Shown: positions 62,161 through 64,000 of the stretch, one piece after another
Layout: each line of letters opens with the position of its first letter
Numbering within the stretch: position 1 is the first letter of the stretch
NCBI RefSeq assembly: GCF_000245755.1
Contig: NZ_JH601088.1
Location: 943,034-1,007,033, forward strand
Direction: 5' to 3'
Length of the DNA: 64,000 nt
Origin: Helcococcus kunzii ATCC 51366
GTDB taxonomy: Bacteria > Bacillota > Clostridia > Tissierellales > Peptoniphilaceae
Position numbers and translations under genes: made by a program
The notes under the pieces: model-generated
Told to the model about the DNA's origin: nothing
What the model saw: the letters and a program-made list of their open reading frames with translations, nothing else
The model's database searches: none

Positions 62161-63345
62161 ATGAAAAATATCGCGATTATATGTGAATATAACCCAATGC
62201 ACAATGGTCATATTCACCAAATTAAAACAATAAAAAAAGAATATCCTGAATCAAATATTATTATTTTAATGAGTGGTTCTTTTGTACAACGAGGTGAACC
62301 ATCAATTCTTGATAAATTTAAAAAAGCAAATATCGCCATAGAAAATGGTGTCGATTTAGTTTTAGAAATGCCCGCTATAATCAGTTTACAAAGCGCAAAT
62401 TATTTTTCATATTATAGCGTAAAAATTTTAGACAAGTTAAAAAATATTGATTTTATTTCTTTCGGAATAGAAAACGAACCTTCAGAATTTGCAGAAACAT
62501 TTAATTTATTAAACCAAAACAAAGAAAAAATTAATCTCATTCAAAAAAAATATATTGAACAAGGAAATTCATTTAAAAAATCATATTCGATGGCATTAAA
62601 AGAACTAAAACTTCAAACACTAGAAGACATTATCCTAAAACCAAACAACACATTGGCATTTCAATATTTAAATGCAACAAGTTCTTTGAAATCTAAAATT
62701 AAACCTTTAATGATTAAAAGAATTGATGGCGGATATCATAGTTCAACGCTTGATGAATATGAATTTCAATCAGCAACTACAATTAGACAAATGATATTTG
62801 ATAACAAAGATATCAGAAAATATGTGCCACATTCTACCAATCAGTTGATAAATGATATTGTAAGATTAGATGATTTCAGTCAATTGTTTATTTACAAAGC
62901 TAAAATATTAGGAATGGATGCCCAAAATATTGCAGGATATGAAAATGGAATATTAAATTTATTAATAAATAATTTTGAAGAAAATTTAACTAAAACTGTA
63001 GAAAAATCACATAATAAAAGATATTCAAAATCCAGATTAAAAAGATTTATTATAAATTATCTTCTTAATATTACAAATGATGATATTAAGCTATTAGACG
63101 ACATTACATATATTAGACCTCTTTCATTTAACGAAAATGGTAGAAATATTATAAACGAATTAAAATCTAATAAAGAAATTGATTTAGTCATGAAAATTTC
63201 TAATGATAAAGAATTAAATGAACAAAATAAACGACTATTAGAAATTGATAAAATGGCTTACCAACTTAGAAACATTAACTTTACAGAAAAATATAGTTTA
63301 GATTACACAAATAAACCATATATTAAAAATACTCTATTTGAGTAA
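62161..63345 (+). CDS. tmcAL: tRNA-Met cytidine acetate ligase TmcAL (YlbM)
   Basis: 394 aa. Acetylates the wobble C of elongator tRNA-Met using acetate and ATP. Nucleotidyltransferase-like core IICEYNPMHNGHIHQIK (HxGH form), LMSGSFVQRGEPSILDKF and LKPNNTLAFQYL, then IKRIDGGYHSS. Acetate is also the product of AckA next door, a suggestive but unproven link. Weak ribosome site. Confidence 0.92.
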   Translation: MKNIAIICEYNPMHNGHIHQIKTIKKEYPESNIIILMSGSFVQRGEPSILDKFKKANIAIENGVDLVLEMPAIISLQSANYFSYYSVKILDKLKNIDFISFGIENEPSEFAETFNLLNQNKEKINLIQKKYIEQGNSFKKSYSMALKELKLQTLEDIILKPNNTLAFQYLNATSSLKSKIKPLMIKRIDGGYHSSTLDEYEFQSATTIRQMIFDNKDIRKYVPHSTNQLINDIVRLDDFSQLFIYKAKILGMDAQNIAGYENGILNLLINNFEENLTKTVEKSHNKRYSKSRLKRFIINYLLNITNDDIKLLDDITYIRPLSFNENGRNIINELKSNKEIDLVMKISNDKELNEQNKRLLEIDKMAYQLRNINFTEKYSLDYTNKPYIKNTLFE

Positions 63346-63390
63346 AAAATATTTGTTATCGAAAGAATAGAAAATATTATTATTTAAAAA

Positions 63391-63645
63391 ATTTACGAAG
63401 ATAATTGCTTTTTTAGCCTTTATCCTCGTAGTTTTACGCCCTTATGGACGATGATTTTTTCATTTTTTACGTTTATCCTCGTAATTTTTTAATTATATTT
63501 ACGATGATATTTTAAATTTTCGACTTTATCCTCGTAATTTTTCGCGTTTTCGGACGATGATAATTTAAGAATTTGCATATATCCTCGTAACAATACCATT
63601 TTTGTACGATGAGATTTTAAATTTCCGCGTTTATCATCGTATATA
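63391..63645. repeat. Inverted-word array 4 (TATCCTCGTAA/ACGATGAT)
   Basis: Ten alternating words. Forward words are at 63424, 63477, 63530, 63583 and a variant at 63635 (spacing 53, 53, 53, 52), each followed by ACGATGAT ~27 bases later, with TTTACGAAGATAA at the left edge. The two orientations differ at one base from perfect complements. Lies between convergent genes; no gene in 63346-63687. Confidence 0.85.
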
Positions 63646-63687
63646 TCTAATGAAGTTCTAAACAAAACCTCTATAAAGAGCTTTATT

Positions 63688-64000
63688 TTAGTTTTTTTCA
63701 TTAAATATTGTATTTGAAACTTCTAGAATTTTTCCTTGAGGATCTCTTAATTGAACAGAAATCCATAATCCTTCAGTTTTGTTTAATATGTCATTCTTTT
63801 CTTCTGGTGTTAATAGTTCAGATTTTTCATCAATCAATATTTCTGTTGTTGCTGGAATTTTTCCATCTTTTAAAGGAATTTTATATAAAGATTTATCATT
63901 AATATCTTTTACATTTAAGATTTCCCCATTTTCAAATTCTTGACTTGAAATGTAAATATCAGCGTAAATATTTTGATTTTCTGTAGTAAATTTAATTTCA
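63688..64000 (-). CDS. Uncharacterised protein, 5' part outside window
   Basis: A minus-strand frame enters from the right edge and ends at TAA 63688 (104 codons visible). The C-terminus reads EIKFTTENQNIYADIYISSQ, IPATTEILIDEKSELLTPEE and LWISVQLRDPQGKILEVSNT. The beta-rich, Asn/Lys-rich character suggests a secreted or immunoglobulin-like end, but no family is recognised and a signal peptide cannot be seen. Confidence 0.65.
   Translation of the reverse strand, partial: EIKFTTENQNIYADIYISSQEFENGEILNVKDINDKSLYKIPLKDGKIPATTEILIDEKSELLTPEEKNDILNKTEGLWISVQLRDPQGKILEVSNTIFNEKN

Noticed and set aside
63489..63701. 70-aa minus-strand frame
   Set aside because: It runs through array 4 and reads the repeated words; no start signal and no protein-like sequence.
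1..64000. tRNA or rRNA genes
   Set aside because: No cloverleaf with conserved TTCRA loop or rRNA-like segment was found on reading; weak candidates lacked an acceptor stem.

Overview
The window is low-GC, AT-rich bacterial DNA with strong Shine-Dalgarno sites and Gram-positive (Bacillota) gene orders. It carries a zinc-ABC lipoprotein, PrkC/Stp, RqcH, CoaBC-RpoZ-Gmk-YicC, and an Smc-FtsY-Ffh-RpsP-TrmD-RplS block. The composition and a lysyl-tRNA synthetase with a fused C-terminal tRNA-binding domain fit the anaerobic cocci of the Tissierellia/Peptoniphilaceae (Parvimonas-like). The species is an inference, not something the sequence proves. Almost everything is transcribed from the minus strand.

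Left end (1-3.8 kb): a large secreted beta-helix/Cna-B surface protein runs off the edge. Next to it lie a SecG gene and a graveyard of conjugative-element genes: a DnaC-like gene with an in-frame stop and a foreign tail, a CD1845-like membrane gene with two frameshifts, and a displaced second copy of the 3' end of lysS with its terminator.

Mobile element (about 3.8-15.8 kb): a roughly 12-kb integrative mobilizable element sits inside lysS, at the end of the catalytic core. A 14-bp direct repeat (3808-3821 and 15776-15789) marks both ends. The element carries its own lysS 3' end, so the synthetase remains intact (638 aa), while the host's original 3' end is stranded on the far side. Its genes are a Tn916-type integrase and excisionase, a replisome organizer, a methyltransferase, PcfB, a MobA/MobL (MOBQ) relaxase, two DUF3847 genes each beside a MOBQ-type nic site, a MarR/DUF2798 pair, DUF6434, SRPBCC and ClbS-like cargo, an IS3 scar and the C-terminal stub of a VirD4 coupling protein. 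No type IV secretion channel is present, so transfer would need a helper.

Chromosomal core (15.3-63.3 kb): successive minus-strand operons. phosphoesterase-greA-lysS; coaBC-priA-def-fmt-metalloprotease; rsmB-stp-prkC-rsgA-rpe-thiN; a zinc uptake operon (znuABC) divergent from a Fur-family regulator with a shared palindromic operator; ptsI, ptsH and a LacI-type regulator; topA-dprA-yraN-rnhB-rbgA-rplS-trmD-rimM-khpA-rpsP-ffh-ylxM; ftsY-smc-rnc-acpP-plsX; rpmF and ackA. Plus-strand islands are recX-GIY-YIG, rqcH, the fur-like gene and tmcAL.

The most unusual structure is a set of four intergenic arrays (41.1-41.5, 41.5-41.9, 60.1-60.4 and 63.4-63.65 kb). Each alternates a private short word with its reverse complement in units of about 51-54 bp. 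The word differs between arrays, while unit length and geometry are shared. Two of the array loci also carry a 101-bp palindromic repeat (99/101 identical). A second recurrent theme is intrinsic-terminator hairpins placed directly upstream of start codons.
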